Below are positions 1 to 8,221 of a stretch of DNA of 64,000 nt, piece after piece. The stretch is from Solirubrum koreensis (GTDB taxonomy: Bacteria; Bacteroidota; Bacteroidia; Cytophagales; Hymenobacteraceae). Under the pieces are notes generated by a model. It saw nothing but the letters and a program-made list of their open reading frames with translations. It did not search any database and was not told where the DNA came from. Where the stretch lies: assembly GCF_039541855.1 (NCBI RefSeq), contig NZ_BAABHA010000002.1, forward strand, positions 124,001 to 188,000, given 5' to 3'. Each line of letters starts with the position of its first letter. Within the stretch, counting starts at the first letter, position 1. The position numbers and the translations under genes are program-made.

Positions 1-204
1 GATGCCGTCGACCATGCACTCGTAGATGCTGTGCTGGATGTCCTTCGGATCGAAGCCCACGCCGGAGGTGGCGTTGGCCTGCGGATCGGCATCTACCAGC
101 AGGGTGCGGTATTCCAGCGCCGCCAACGAGGCCGCAAGGTTAATGGACGAGGTGGTTTTGCCCACGCCGCCTTTCTGGTTAGCTACCGCAATGATTTTGC
201 CCAT
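1..204 (-). CDS. parA: ParA/Soj chromosome-partitioning ATPase (N-terminal 68 residues, runs off window)
   Basis: This is the first 68 codons of a ParA-family ATPase; the rest lies beyond base 1. Residues 11-18 form the deviant Walker A box KGGVGKTT, and residues 35-42 read LLVDADPQ, the Walker A' strand. ParA binds DNA non-specifically when ATP-bound and moves ParB-parS complexes during segregation. It starts 51 bp after the stop of the UPF0173 hydrolase in the same orientation, so the two may be co-transcribed. The parB-like gene of this window is 15.6 kb away on the other strand. The family assignment is secure; whether it is the chromosomal copy is inferred from context. Confidence 0.93.
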   Translation of the reverse strand, partial: MGKIIAVANQKGGVGKTTSSINLAASLAALEYRTLLVDADPQANATSGVGFDPKDIQHSIYECMVDGI

Positions 205-255
205 GTAGTCGCAGCTTGCCGGCGGGGAAACAGCCGCCGGTAGCGGTAAAGTTAA

Positions 256-936
256 TTACAAAGAAAGCGTTTGCCCGATTTTCATCAACACGAGCTCCTT
301 GCCGGCCAACATGGCTTGGTCCATGGCCTTATCGTCGTCGACGGCAATGGGCGGGAACGTGTCGTAGTGCATGCCAATGATGCGGAAGCAATTCAGCCAG
401 CTGGCGGCGGTCAGCGCATCGGCCACGCCCATGGTAAAATGGTCGCCGATGGGCAGCAGGGCTACATCTACGCTGTGCTGTTCGCCGATGAGCTTCATGT
501 CGTAGCTCAGGGCCGTGTCGCCGGCAAAGTACAAGGTCTTGCCTTCCGATTCGATGATGAAACCGCCGGCCACGCCGCCGTACGAGCCGTCGGGCATGGA
601 GCTGGAGTGCGCCGCCGGCACCATTTTCACGGTACCGAAGGGCAGGGCCACTTTGCCGCCTAGGTTCATCTTCAGGTCGGCCTTCAAGCCTTTGGCTTCA
701 AACCAAGCTAGTACTTCGAACATGCCCACGAGCTGAGCTCCGGTGCGCTTGCCTATTTCCTCGGCGTCGGCTACATGGTCGCCGTGGCCGTGGCTGAGCA
801 GGATGTAGTCGGCCTCGATTTTCTCTACGTCGATGTCCTTCGCCAACGGGTTGGGCCGAATAAACGGGTCGAAGAGCAAACGACTGCCGCCGGTTTCGAG
901 CAGGAAGCAGGAATGGCCGTAATACGTGAGTTTCAT
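256..936 (-). CDS. UPF0173 family metal-dependent hydrolase (beta-lactamase fold)
   Basis: A 226-residue protein of the metallo-beta-lactamase superfamily. The N-terminal YYGHSCFLLETGG and the metal-binding signature LSHGHGDHVAD are visible, with further ligand-type motifs AGDTALSYDM and GMHYDTFPP. This layout is that of UPF0173/YtkL-like hydrolases, whose substrate is not established. A GTG three codons upstream (945) is possible, but ATG at 936 gives the conventional MKLTYYGHS start. A Bacteroidota -7 element lies upstream at 997-1004 on the same strand. parA follows 51 bp downstream. Confidence 0.9.
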   Translation of the reverse strand: MKLTYYGHSCFLLETGGSRLLFDPFIRPNPLAKDIDVEKIEADYILLSHGHGDHVADAEEIGKRTGAQLVGMFEVLAWFEAKGLKADLKMNLGGKVALPFGTVKMVPAAHSSSMPDGSYGGVAGGFIIESEGKTLYFAGDTALSYDMKLIGEQHSVDVALLPIGDHFTMGVADALTAASWLNCFRIIGMHYDTFPPIAVDDDKAMDQAMLAGKELVLMKIGQTLSL

Positions 937-996
937 AGAGGGCACAAAGCGGGTAAGAAGCCGGCGGAAGGCCGCGGATTTAGCCGTACTTTGCTA

Positions 997-1004
997 CAAA
1001 TATA
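997..1004 (-). promoter_or_regulatory. Candidate Bacteroidota -7 box for the UPF0173 gene
   Basis: On the minus strand this reads TATATTTG, a full match to the Bacteroidota -7 consensus TAnnTTTG, about 60 bp before the ATG at 936. No clear TTTG -33 element sits at the usual spacing, so this rests on one motif. Confidence 0.35.
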
Positions 1005-1023
1005 CACCTCTTTTGCCTTCCGC

Positions 1024-2817
1024 ATGCCCCGCTTTTTGGCCTGTTTCGGGCCGTTTCAGGGTTATTTTGAACGTAACTCCTTGGCGCTTTTCTACTCTAG
1101 TCCCGTTAGCATCAGTGCCCACATTAGGGGTTTTGTTGCTTCTTCGAGCCGGGCTTCGGCCGCTTTATTTCAGCTTGCCTTGCTGTGCATTGCGCTTGTA
1201 GCAACAAGTTGCGGCAGTGCTGAAAAGCCCGCCGATGTGCGCCGCGTATTCCGTTACAACCAGCCCGAGGCACTGACTTCGCTTGACCCGGCCTTTGCCA
1301 ACAAGCAGGCCAATATCTGGGCCGTAACCCAGCTCTACAACGGCCTCATCGAGCTCGACGATTCGCTACGCCCCGCGCCGGCCCTGGCCCGCCGCTACGA
1401 CATATCGCCCGACGGCCTGCGCTACACCTTCGTGCTGCGTCCCGGCGTGCGTTTCCACGATTCGGAGGTATTTCTCGGGGGTAAAGGCCGCGAAGTAAAA
1501 GCCCAGGACGTGGTGTATTCCTTCCGGCGCCTGCTCGACAAGCCCACGGCCAGCCCCGGCGGCTGGATTTTCCGCGGCAAAGTCATCGAAAACGCTGCCG
1601 GCGAGCCAGCCGATACCGCCTTTGTGGCCGCCAACGACTCCACGGTGCGCATTTACCTCAAGGAGCCGTTTATTCCTTTCCTCGGAATTCTGACGATGCC
1701 CTACGCCTACGTGGTGCCGCGCGAAGCCGTGCAGCGTTACGGCAAGGACTTCCGCGAGCATCCGGTGGGCACCGGGCCTTTCGTGTTCAAGCGTTGGGAC
1801 GAGGGCTCGGCCATTGTGTACCACCGCAACCCCGGCTACTGGCGCCGCGACGCCCAGGGCCAGCCCTTGCCCTACCTCGACGCGGTACTCATCAGCTTTA
1901 TTACCGACCGCAAAACCGAGTTTTTGACCTTCCAGCAGGGCAAGCTCGATTTCCTCTCGGGCGTGCGCGAAGGCTCCCGCGACCTGATCATGAACCCCGA
2001 TGGCACCGTGCGCGAAGACTTCGCGGGCCGGTTTCAGCTGCAGAAAGTACCGTACCTGAACACCGAATACCTCGGTTTCCAGCTCGACCCCAAGAACCTG
2101 CGCGGTGAGGCCAACCAGCCCGCTCTGCGTGATGTGCGGGTGCGGCAGGCGCTGAGCTACGGCGTAAACCGGGCCGAGTTACTGGCTTATTTCATCAATA
2201 ACGTAGGCCGGCCGGGTACCTCCGGTTTCGTGCCGTCGTCTTTGCCTTCGTTCAGTGCCGAAGCGGTGCCGGGCTACACCTACCAGCCGGCCAAAGCCCG
2301 AGCCCTGCTGCGCGAAGCCGGTTACGGCCCAGGTAGTAAGCCGCTACGCCTGCGCCTGAGCACCGTGGCCGAGCGCAAGGAAATTTGCGAGTACCTGCAG
2401 AAAAAATGGGCTGAATTAGGCATTGAAGTGGCCATCGACGTGAACCAGGCCGCCGCGCACCAAGAGTTGGTAGATAACGGCCGTGCCGCCTTCTTCACCA
2501 AGTCGTGGCTCGGTGACTACCCCGATGCCGAGAACTACCTGGCCTTGTTTTACAGCCCGAACTTCAGCCCCGCCGGCCCCAATAAAACGCATTTCCGCAA
2601 CGCTGCTTACGACAAGCTCTACGAACAGGCCAAGCTGGAGCGCAACGACCAACGCCGCTGGCAGCTGTACCAGGCCATGGACCGCTTGGTGGTAGCCGAG
2701 TCGCCCGTTATTTCGCTGTATTACGATGAAGTAGTGCGCCTCACCCAAAACAACGTGCGCGGCCTTACCCCCAACCCCATGAACCAGCTGGTGCTGGAAC
2801 GCGTGCGCAAAGAGTAG
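1024..2817 (+). CDS. Peptide/nickel-type ABC transporter substrate-binding lipoprotein (SBP_bac_5)
   Basis: A 597-residue family-5 extracellular solute-binding protein (DppA/OppA-like). A hydrophobic segment ending in the lipobox VATSC suggests a lipidated, membrane-anchored protein. The mature part begins with FRYNQPEALTSLDPAFANKQANI-type sequence, followed by family landmarks such as LRPGVRFHDSE, VGTGPFVFKRW and VRQALSYGVNR. The start is uncertain: ATG 1024 leaves an unusually long pre-lipobox segment of about 58 residues, and a TTG at 1081 would shorten it. No permease or ATPase genes lie next to it, so it looks like an orphan binding component. A 48-bp perfect palindrome ends the transcript. 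Confidence 0.88.
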   Translation: MPRFLACFGPFQGYFERNSLALFYSSPVSISAHIRGFVASSSRASAALFQLALLCIALVATSCGSAEKPADVRRVFRYNQPEALTSLDPAFANKQANIWAVTQLYNGLIELDDSLRPAPALARRYDISPDGLRYTFVLRPGVRFHDSEVFLGGKGREVKAQDVVYSFRRLLDKPTASPGGWIFRGKVIENAAGEPADTAFVAANDSTVRIYLKEPFIPFLGILTMPYAYVVPREAVQRYGKDFREHPVGTGPFVFKRWDEGSAIVYHRNPGYWRRDAQGQPLPYLDAVLISFITDRKTEFLTFQQGKLDFLSGVREGSRDLIMNPDGTVREDFAGRFQLQKVPYLNTEYLGFQLDPKNLRGEANQPALRDVRVRQALSYGVNRAELLAYFINNVGRPGTSGFVPSSLPSFSAEAVPGYTYQPAKARALLREAGYGPGSKPLRLRLSTVAERKEICEYLQKKWAELGIEVAIDVNQAAAHQELVDNGRAAFFTKSWLGDYPDAENYLALFYSPNFSPAGPNKTHFRNAAYDKLYEQAKLERNDQRRWQLYQAMDRLVVAESPVISLYYDEVVRLTQNNVRGLTPNPMNQLVLERVRKE

Positions 2818-2833
2818 TTTAGCCTAATTCATA

Positions 2834-2881
2834 AAACGCCAAACGGGCCGAAAGCAGCTGCTTTCGGCCCGTTTGGCGTTT
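2834..2881. terminator. 48-bp perfect palindrome, bidirectional terminator between convergent genes
   Basis: The sequence is a perfect inverted repeat centred on CAGCTG at 2857/2858, with 24-base arms and A/T-rich flanks. It lies between the stop of the binding protein (2817) and the stop of the oppositely oriented DUF6438 gene (2903), so it can serve both. Confidence 0.8.
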
Positions 2882-2902
2882 ACGGTGGTGGCAATGCCAG
2901 CC

Positions 2903-4135
2903 CTATTCTTTCGGCCCGCCACTCACGCGGGCTATTTCAAAGTCTATGAAGTTCAGCAAGCCCACTAGCTCGTCGGGGGCGCCATGCTCCACCTGCACGG
3001 TTTTGGCTTTGCGGCCGGCGCGGCTGATGGTCAAGATGGTAGAGGGCATATCGGTAGCGCCGTTCACGTACTGCGGAGCCATTTTACTGAAACCTATTTC
3101 GTCGACCTGACGCAGGATTTCAGCTACCGTAGCGGCCGGAATGCGCAGCTCGTGGGTGCCTTCCTTGGCTACGTTACGGTTGCCCACGTAGCGCACCCGG
3201 CCATCGGCCCAAATGGTGGCCTCATAATCGGGGCAGGGACCCAGGCAAGGCGTTTTGCGAAACACAATAACCGGTTCGTTGGAAACAGCTTCGCCTGCGG
3301 TTTCCAGGTTGGTGTTTTCTTCGGCCCGTACGCGGCCGGTGCGCATCGGTTTAATACCGCCGGTTACAAACGTCGCTGGCTGGGGCGAAGTATCCACCGC
3401 GCCGCCCATGGTCTGCTCGGCGTTCTTGATTACCTGGTCGCCTTTGATAACCTCCTTTACTCGGGGCGGTTCGGGCTTGTGCCCACCGGTTTCGTACTTC
3501 ACTTCGCCGGATGAAGTACCCATTCCGCTACCGTTAGCTGGCTGGCCGTTGGTCCCGCTGGGGCCTTCGGCCGGGGTTTCCTGCTTTACCACCCGCACCG
3601 TACGCACCGGTGGCTCCGGTTTGTGCCCACCCGTTTCGTAGGTATCCTTGGGGGGCTTAATGCCGCCGGTGGGGTTTTGCCGAATGGGCGGCTCCGGCTT
3701 GTGTCCGCCGGTCTCGTAGGTATCCTTAGGAGGCTTTACGCCCCCGGTTTCCAGCGTGGGGTTTTGTTTGATGCCGCCAGTAGGGTTTTGCCGAATGGGC
3801 GGCTCGGGTTTGTGTCCACCCGTTTCGTAAACCGGTGGCTTGGTGGGGCCCGAGCCGGTGGGCGTTTCGGTGGGGAGCCGGGTACCGCCGTTGCCGGTGG
3901 GCGTACCCGACGGCGGACGGACGCCGCCCGTGCCCGTGGGCGCCTGACGAATGGGGCCGGAGGGCCCGTTACCAGGGCCTTGCTGCCAGCCGCCGTTGCC
4001 GGAGGTCCAGTCGCCACCGTAGCTGGGGCGCGGGCGGCGGGGCCCGTCGCCGGTAACGTAATAGTTCACGGTACAGGCCGAGAGCGAAGCGCCAAGCAGC
4101 GCGGCAGTCAGCAGAGAGGGTAAGTTTAGTCGCAT
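2903..4135 (-). CDS. Lipoprotein with Pro/Gly-rich repeats and C-terminal DUF6438 domain
   Basis: A 410-residue protein starting MRLNLPSLLTAALLGASLSAC, i.e. a signal peptide with lipobox LSAC. The middle, roughly residues 30-270, is low-complexity and contains YETGGHKPEPP four times, with further units such as IRQNPTGGIK and KPPKDT. The C-terminal ~120 residues contain the DUF6438 pattern KTPCLGPCPDYEATIWADGRVRYVG and a final aspartate/glutamate-rich helix. The DUF6438 function is unknown. The repeat region probably forms an extended linker from the membrane to the globular domain (inference). An ATG-like start further upstream (4237) would remove the signal peptide from the N-terminus and is not favoured. 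Confidence 0.78.
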   Translation of the reverse strand: MRLNLPSLLTAALLGASLSACTVNYYVTGDGPRRPRPSYGGDWTSGNGGWQQGPGNGPSGPIRQAPTGTGGVRPPSGTPTGNGGTRLPTETPTGSGPTKPPVYETGGHKPEPPIRQNPTGGIKQNPTLETGGVKPPKDTYETGGHKPEPPIRQNPTGGIKPPKDTYETGGHKPEPPVRTVRVVKQETPAEGPSGTNGQPANGSGMGTSSGEVKYETGGHKPEPPRVKEVIKGDQVIKNAEQTMGGAVDTSPQPATFVTGGIKPMRTGRVRAEENTNLETAGEAVSNEPVIVFRKTPCLGPCPDYEATIWADGRVRYVGNRNVAKEGTHELRIPAATVAEILRQVDEIGFSKMAPQYVNGATDMPSTILTISRAGRKAKTVQVEHGAPDELVGLLNFIDFEIARVSGGPKE

Positions 4136-4216
4136 GGCCGTAGGGAGAGAAGAGTCTGGCTCAGCAATTTCCAAAAAGCGGACCAATACCGCGAAAAGCA
4201 AATATTCTAGAACCAA

Positions 4217-4248
4217 AAAGCCTCCCGATGCGTGCACCGGGAGGCTTT
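4217..4248 (-). terminator. Rho-independent terminator of yidC
   Basis: AAAGCCTCCCG and CGGGAGGCTTT form an 11-bp stem around a 10-base loop. On the minus strand the stem is followed by a run of T, 25 bp after the yidC stop. Confidence 0.8.
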
Positions 4249-4273
4249 AACTTACTGATCTTCAGACAAAAAT

Positions 4274-6124
4274 TTATTTTTTCTTGGACTTCGGCTTAGC
4301 ATCGGGTTGCTTCTTGGCTTCTACCTCGCGTTCCTGGGCCGCTTTCATGGCTTCGGCGAGGCGGGCCTGGAAACCGCCGGGTTTCTTGTCCTTGTTTTTC
4401 TCTTTGTTGGCCTGCAGCTGGGCGTGCAGCTTGTCTTCGTCGACGAAGGTGCGGGTAATGGCCTGCTGGGCAAAGGTCACGATGTTCGAGACGAAGTAGT
4501 ACCAGGTCAGACCAGCCGGGTAATCGTTCAGCACGAAGAAGAAAATCAGCGGCATGAGGTAGCTGTAGAACTTCATCGGGCCCTGCATGGCGGCCGGGTT
4601 CATTTGGTTGCTCTGCCAGGTCATGAGCAGCGTGGAGGCCGTCATGAGCACCGTCATCAGGCTGATGTGGCTGCCCAGATACGGCACCGCAAACGGCAGG
4701 TGAATGGGCGAATCGTAGGTGCTCAGGTCTTTCGCCCACAGAAACGACTCGCCGCGCAGCTCAATGGCATTCGGGAAGAACTGGAACAAAGCCAGCAGCA
4801 CCGGAATGGTAGCCAACATGGGAATACAGCCGGCCAGGGGGCTGGAGCCGGTGCTTTGGTAGAGCTTCATGGTTTCGCTCTGCACCTTCATCTGGTCGTC
4901 GCCGTACTTTTCCTTGATGGCATCTACCTCAGGTTTCAGCACCCGCATTTTGGCCTGGGCGAGGTACGATTTGTACACCAGCGGCCAGAACAGCAGCTTA
5001 ATGAGGATTACCAGAATAACGATGATAATACCGTACGAGCTGATGAACTGCTCCAGAAACGAGAAGACCGGAATAACCAGAAACTGGTTTACGTAGCGGA
5101 ACACGCCCCAGCCCAGGAACACGTTGCGTTCAAAGTTGGGCGCTACGTTCTTCAGCACCGAGAATTTGTTCGGGCCGAAGTAGTACTGCATCTGCATGCC
5201 GGTGGCCGATTGCGCTTCGGCCGTTGGGATTTGCACGGTGCTTTGCAGGGTCTTGATGAACGTGCTGTCTTCCAGACTTACGTTCGAGTTGAACTTGCCC
5301 TTGGTGAATTCCTTGCCGGCAATGAGGCCGGCCGTAAAGAAGTCGTGCTTGTGGCCAACCCATTTCACGGCGCCGGGCGCAATCTGCTCCTCGGGTTTGT
5401 CGCTGGCTTCGGCAATCGAGCCCAGGTCGTCCTCGGCTAGGTAATAGTTAATGGTCGAATGGTCGCGGTTCTGCTTGAAGCTCTGCTCGGTCTGGCGCAC
5501 GCGGTCCAGCCAGTTCAAGGTGAGCGGCTCCTGGCCATTTACCAAGCCACTGAGGCCCACCAGCTTCAGGTTGTAGTCGATCTGGTAGCTGTTATCGAGC
5601 AGCGTGTAGGTCTGCTGGATTTGCTGACCGGGGGCCAGCTCGGCGGTGAAAGCCACACGCTGACCTTTCTTCTCGCCTTCGGCGACCGGCTGCACGCCCG
5701 ACGAACGGAAGTTCAGGTCGGAGAGCTTCACCCGGCGACCGTCCTGCGCGGGCAGCAGCACATCGATGTGGCCGCTTTGCTTATCGAGCAGGTAAAACGG
5801 CTGGCCGAAAAACGTCTTCTCCTTGTTCAGCAACACCGCTTCGGGGCGGCCGCCGCGCGAAGACAGCGTAACGGTCAGGTTGTCGTTGCGCAGCTGCACG
5901 GTTTCGGCGGTGCCCTGGGCCGCGGCGGCAAACGCGCCCAGGTTGCGGGCCTGGGTGGCCGAATCGAGCGGAGCGGGCGTGGCCGCAGCGGCCGGCTTGG
6001 TAGCGGCAGCCGTGGTGGCGGGCTTAGCGGCTTGCTCTTTGGGCGGCTCCGGCTTAAAGAAAAACAGGTACGCCAGCAGCAGCGCCGAAATGAGCATTAG
6101 GCCCGTGGCCTGGTTCTTATCCAT
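4274..6124 (-). CDS. yidC: Membrane protein insertase YidC
   Basis: A 616-residue YidC/Oxa1-family insertase that places proteins in the inner membrane alone or with SecYEG. Residues 1-20 (MDKNQATGLMLISALLLAYL) are the first membrane segment. A long periplasmic domain follows, with an Ala/Lys/Pro-rich linker near residues 30-60. The C-terminal part has the conserved 60kDa_IMP segments, including LIKLLFWPLVYKSYLAQAKM, GCIPMLATIPVLLALFQFFP and LTWYYFVSNIVTFAQQ. It ends in a Lys-rich tail, as in Bacteroidota homologues. ATG 6124 is preferred over the upstream extension to 6208, which has no homologous character. pyrG lies 206 bp upstream in the same direction. Confidence 0.96.
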   Translation of the reverse strand: MDKNQATGLMLISALLLAYLFFFKPEPPKEQAAKPATTAAATKPAAAATPAPLDSATQARNLGAFAAAAQGTAETVQLRNDNLTVTLSSRGGRPEAVLLNKEKTFFGQPFYLLDKQSGHIDVLLPAQDGRRVKLSDLNFRSSGVQPVAEGEKKGQRVAFTAELAPGQQIQQTYTLLDNSYQIDYNLKLVGLSGLVNGQEPLTLNWLDRVRQTEQSFKQNRDHSTINYYLAEDDLGSIAEASDKPEEQIAPGAVKWVGHKHDFFTAGLIAGKEFTKGKFNSNVSLEDSTFIKTLQSTVQIPTAEAQSATGMQMQYYFGPNKFSVLKNVAPNFERNVFLGWGVFRYVNQFLVIPVFSFLEQFISSYGIIIVILVILIKLLFWPLVYKSYLAQAKMRVLKPEVDAIKEKYGDDQMKVQSETMKLYQSTGSSPLAGCIPMLATIPVLLALFQFFPNAIELRGESFLWAKDLSTYDSPIHLPFAVPYLGSHISLMTVLMTASTLLMTWQSNQMNPAAMQGPMKFYSYLMPLIFFFVLNDYPAGLTWYYFVSNIVTFAQQAITRTFVDEDKLHAQLQANKEKNKDKKPGGFQARLAEAMKAAQEREVEAKKQPDAKPKSKKK

Positions 6125-6192
6125 GAATGGATGGGTATTGAGTAAAAGGCAGTTAGAACCGCTCAGCGGATCGGCGCTGCCAAAACGAGGCG

Positions 6193-6200
6193 CAAAAGTA
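6193..6200 (-). promoter_or_regulatory. Candidate -7 box of yidC
   Basis: On the minus strand this reads TACTTTTG (TAnnTTTG), about 70 bp upstream of the yidC ATG. Possible -33 TTG trinucleotides lie 13 or 23 bp further upstream; neither spacing is ideal. Confidence 0.35.
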
Positions 6201-6330
6201 CGTGGCAATCAGCCAACTGCCTACAACCGTTTTGAAGAGGCCTGAGGTTCCGCCTGTTACAACAACCGGGCGCACTCGGGTGGGTCTGTCAAATTGGCCG
6301 GGGCCGCGTTGTGCCTCCCCCACCCGGCCC

Positions 6331-7986
6331 CTACACCGCCGTTAGCTGTTTGTGGTGCTGAATAGCCGCCCGCACGAAGCGCACGAACAGCGGATGCGGG
6401 TTCTGCACGGTGCTTTTTAGCTCGGGGTGAAACTGGCCGGCCACAAACCACGGGTGGTTGGTCAGCTCAATCATTTCCACCAGGCCGGTGTCGGGGTTCA
6501 CGCCCGAGGCCAGCATGCCGGCGTCCTCGAACTGCTTCAGGAACTCGTTGTTGAACTCGTAGCGGTGGCGGTGGCGCTCCTCAATGTGGTTGCGGCCGTA
6601 GGCTTTGGCCGCCTTGGAGCCCTTGCGCAGCTCGCAGGCGTAGGCCCCCAGGCGCATGGTGCCGCCCTTTTGGGTAATGCCCTTCTGCTCGGCCATCAGC
6701 CCAATAACCGGGTGCGGCGTTTGCGGGTCCATTTCGGTGGAGTTAGCGCCCTCCATGTGCAGCACGTTGCGGGCAAATTCCACCACGGCGCACTGCATGC
6801 CCAGGCAAATACCGAAGAAAGGAACGCCCTCTTCGCGCACGTACCGGATGGCGGCCAGCTTGCCCTCGAAGCCCCGCTCGCCGAAGCCGGGCGCTACCAG
6901 CACGCCATCGACGCCGTGCAGCAGCTGCCCCACATTTTCGGGCGAAATATGCTCCGACTGTATCATGCGCACCGACACCTTACACTCGTTCTGGGCCCCG
7001 GCATGTACGAAAGCTTCCAGAATGGACTTGTAGGCGTCGGGCAGCTCCACGTACTTGCCCACCAGGGCCACGGTCACTTCCTCGGTGGGGTTTTTCAGGC
7101 GGCCGAGGAAATCCTTCCAGGTTTCCAGGTCGGGAGCTGTACCGCCGCCGGTAAGCTTCATTTTCTTGATAACCCGCTCGTCCAAATGCTCTTTGAGCAT
7201 GAGCAGCGGCACCGAGTAAATGCTGTCGGCATCGAGCGCCTCGATAACCGAATTCACCTTCACGTTGCAGAACAGCGCGATTTTGCGGCGCATATCGGCT
7301 GGGATGGGGTGCTCGGAGCGGCACACCAGAATGTCGGGCTGCAGGCCGGCCTCGCGCAGGTCGCGCACCGAGTGCTGGGTGGGCTTGGTTTTGAGTTCCT
7401 TGGCGGCGGCCAGGTAGGGCAGCAGCGTGAGGTGAATCACGAGCGAGTCATTCGGCGGCAGTTCCCAGCGCAGCTGGCGCACGGCCTCCACAAAGGGCAG
7501 GCTCTCGATGTCGCCAATACAGCCGCCGATTTCGGTGATGACCACGTCGAACTCGTCGTTCTGGCCCAGCAGCAGCATGCGCCGCTTGATTTCGTCGGTG
7601 ATGTGGGGCACCACCTGCACCGTTTTGCCGAGGTAGGCGCCCTCGCGCTCCTTCCGAATCACGGCATCGTAGATGCGGCCGGTGGTTACGTTGTTGGCCT
7701 GCGAGGTGGGCACGTTCAGGAACCGCTCGTAGTGGCCCAGGTCGAGGTCGGTTTCGGCGCCGTCGTCGGTTACATAACACTCGCCGTGCTCGTAGGGATT
7801 GAGCGTGCCAGGGTCGATGTTGATGTAGGGGTCGAACTTCTGGATGGTGACCCGGAAGCCGCGGGCTTGCAAGAGCTTGGCCAGGGAGGCCGAAATGATG
7901 CCCTTGCCCAGCGAGGAGGTAACTCCGCCGGTAACAAAAATGAACTTGGCCGTTGCAGCCGGGGGGGTGAGGTTTCGGTCTGGCAT
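6331..7986 (-). CDS. pyrG: CTP synthase
   Basis: A 551-residue two-domain enzyme that aminates UTP to CTP using ATP and glutamine. The N-terminal synthetase domain shows FIFVTGGVTSSLGKG (residues 15-29) with the P-loop, and the family signatures QKFDPYINIDPGT and EIGGCIGDIES. The C-terminal class I glutamine amidotransferase domain has the nucleophile motif GICLGMQ and the His/Glu segment GQFHPEL near the end. The ATG at 7986 lies only about 10 bp from a TACCTTTG box (7996-8003), so the mRNA may be nearly leaderless. Confidence 0.97.
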   Translation of the reverse strand: MPDRNLTPPAATAKFIFVTGGVTSSLGKGIISASLAKLLQARGFRVTIQKFDPYINIDPGTLNPYEHGECYVTDDGAETDLDLGHYERFLNVPTSQANNVTTGRIYDAVIRKEREGAYLGKTVQVVPHITDEIKRRMLLLGQNDEFDVVITEIGGCIGDIESLPFVEAVRQLRWELPPNDSLVIHLTLLPYLAAAKELKTKPTQHSVRDLREAGLQPDILVCRSEHPIPADMRRKIALFCNVKVNSVIEALDADSIYSVPLLMLKEHLDERVIKKMKLTGGGTAPDLETWKDFLGRLKNPTEEVTVALVGKYVELPDAYKSILEAFVHAGAQNECKVSVRMIQSEHISPENVGQLLHGVDGVLVAPGFGERGFEGKLAAIRYVREEGVPFFGICLGMQCAVVEFARNVLHMEGANSTEMDPQTPHPVIGLMAEQKGITQKGGTMRLGAYACELRKGSKAAKAYGRNHIEERHRHRYEFNNEFLKQFEDAGMLASGVNPDTGLVEMIELTNHPWFVAGQFHPELKSTVQNPHPLFVRFVRAAIQHHKQLTAV

Positions 7987-7995
7987 AACGGGAAA

Positions 7996-8003
7996 CAAAG
8001 GTA
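7996..8003 (-). promoter_or_regulatory. Candidate -7 box directly upstream of pyrG
   Basis: On the minus strand this is TACCTTTG, a match to TAnnTTTG, ending 9 bp before the ATG at 7986. Transcription from it would start within a few bases of the start codon. No convincing -33 element was seen. Confidence 0.35.
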
Positions 8004-8098
8004 GGAGAAAAGGCGGGGGCGCCCGCTCCTTTTTCTGTTGCCCCGCAGGTTTTGGTAGTGCCGTTGCGTGGCTTGACGCTACGCAGGTTGCTGGGTAG

Positions 8099-8202
8099 CA
8101 GTAGCGACAATACAGCCAACGGTAGCTAGATTGCCGCTACTCACTTGCATACTAAGGACGGATTGTCGCTACTCCGCGCAGCTTATTGAGTAGCGACAAT
8201 AC
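8099..8202. repeat. Four copies of an AGTAGCGACAATA-type repeat in two hairpins, just before the cassette array
   Basis: GTAGCGACAATAC occurs at 8101-8113 and again at 8190-8202. Inverted versions lie at 8130-8141 (TTGCCGCTACT, one mismatch) and 8162-8173 (ATTGTCGCTACT). They can pair as two hairpins, 8100-8141 and 8162-8200. The last copy ends five bases before the first core-like GTTACCA of the cassette array. The role is unknown; proximity suggests a recombination or regulatory element of the array (inference). Confidence 0.6.
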
Positions 8203-8221
8203 GGATGTTACCAGTAATTGT

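Noticed and set aside
6427..8004. A 525-codon plus-strand frame antisense to pyrG
   Set aside because: It is a shadow of the CTP synthase gene; the product has no domain and odd composition.
8099..8202. CRISPR array suggested by the spaced AGTAGCGACAATA repeats
   Set aside because: The four copies are short, alternate in orientation and have irregular spacing of 16-20 bases; there are no cas genes.
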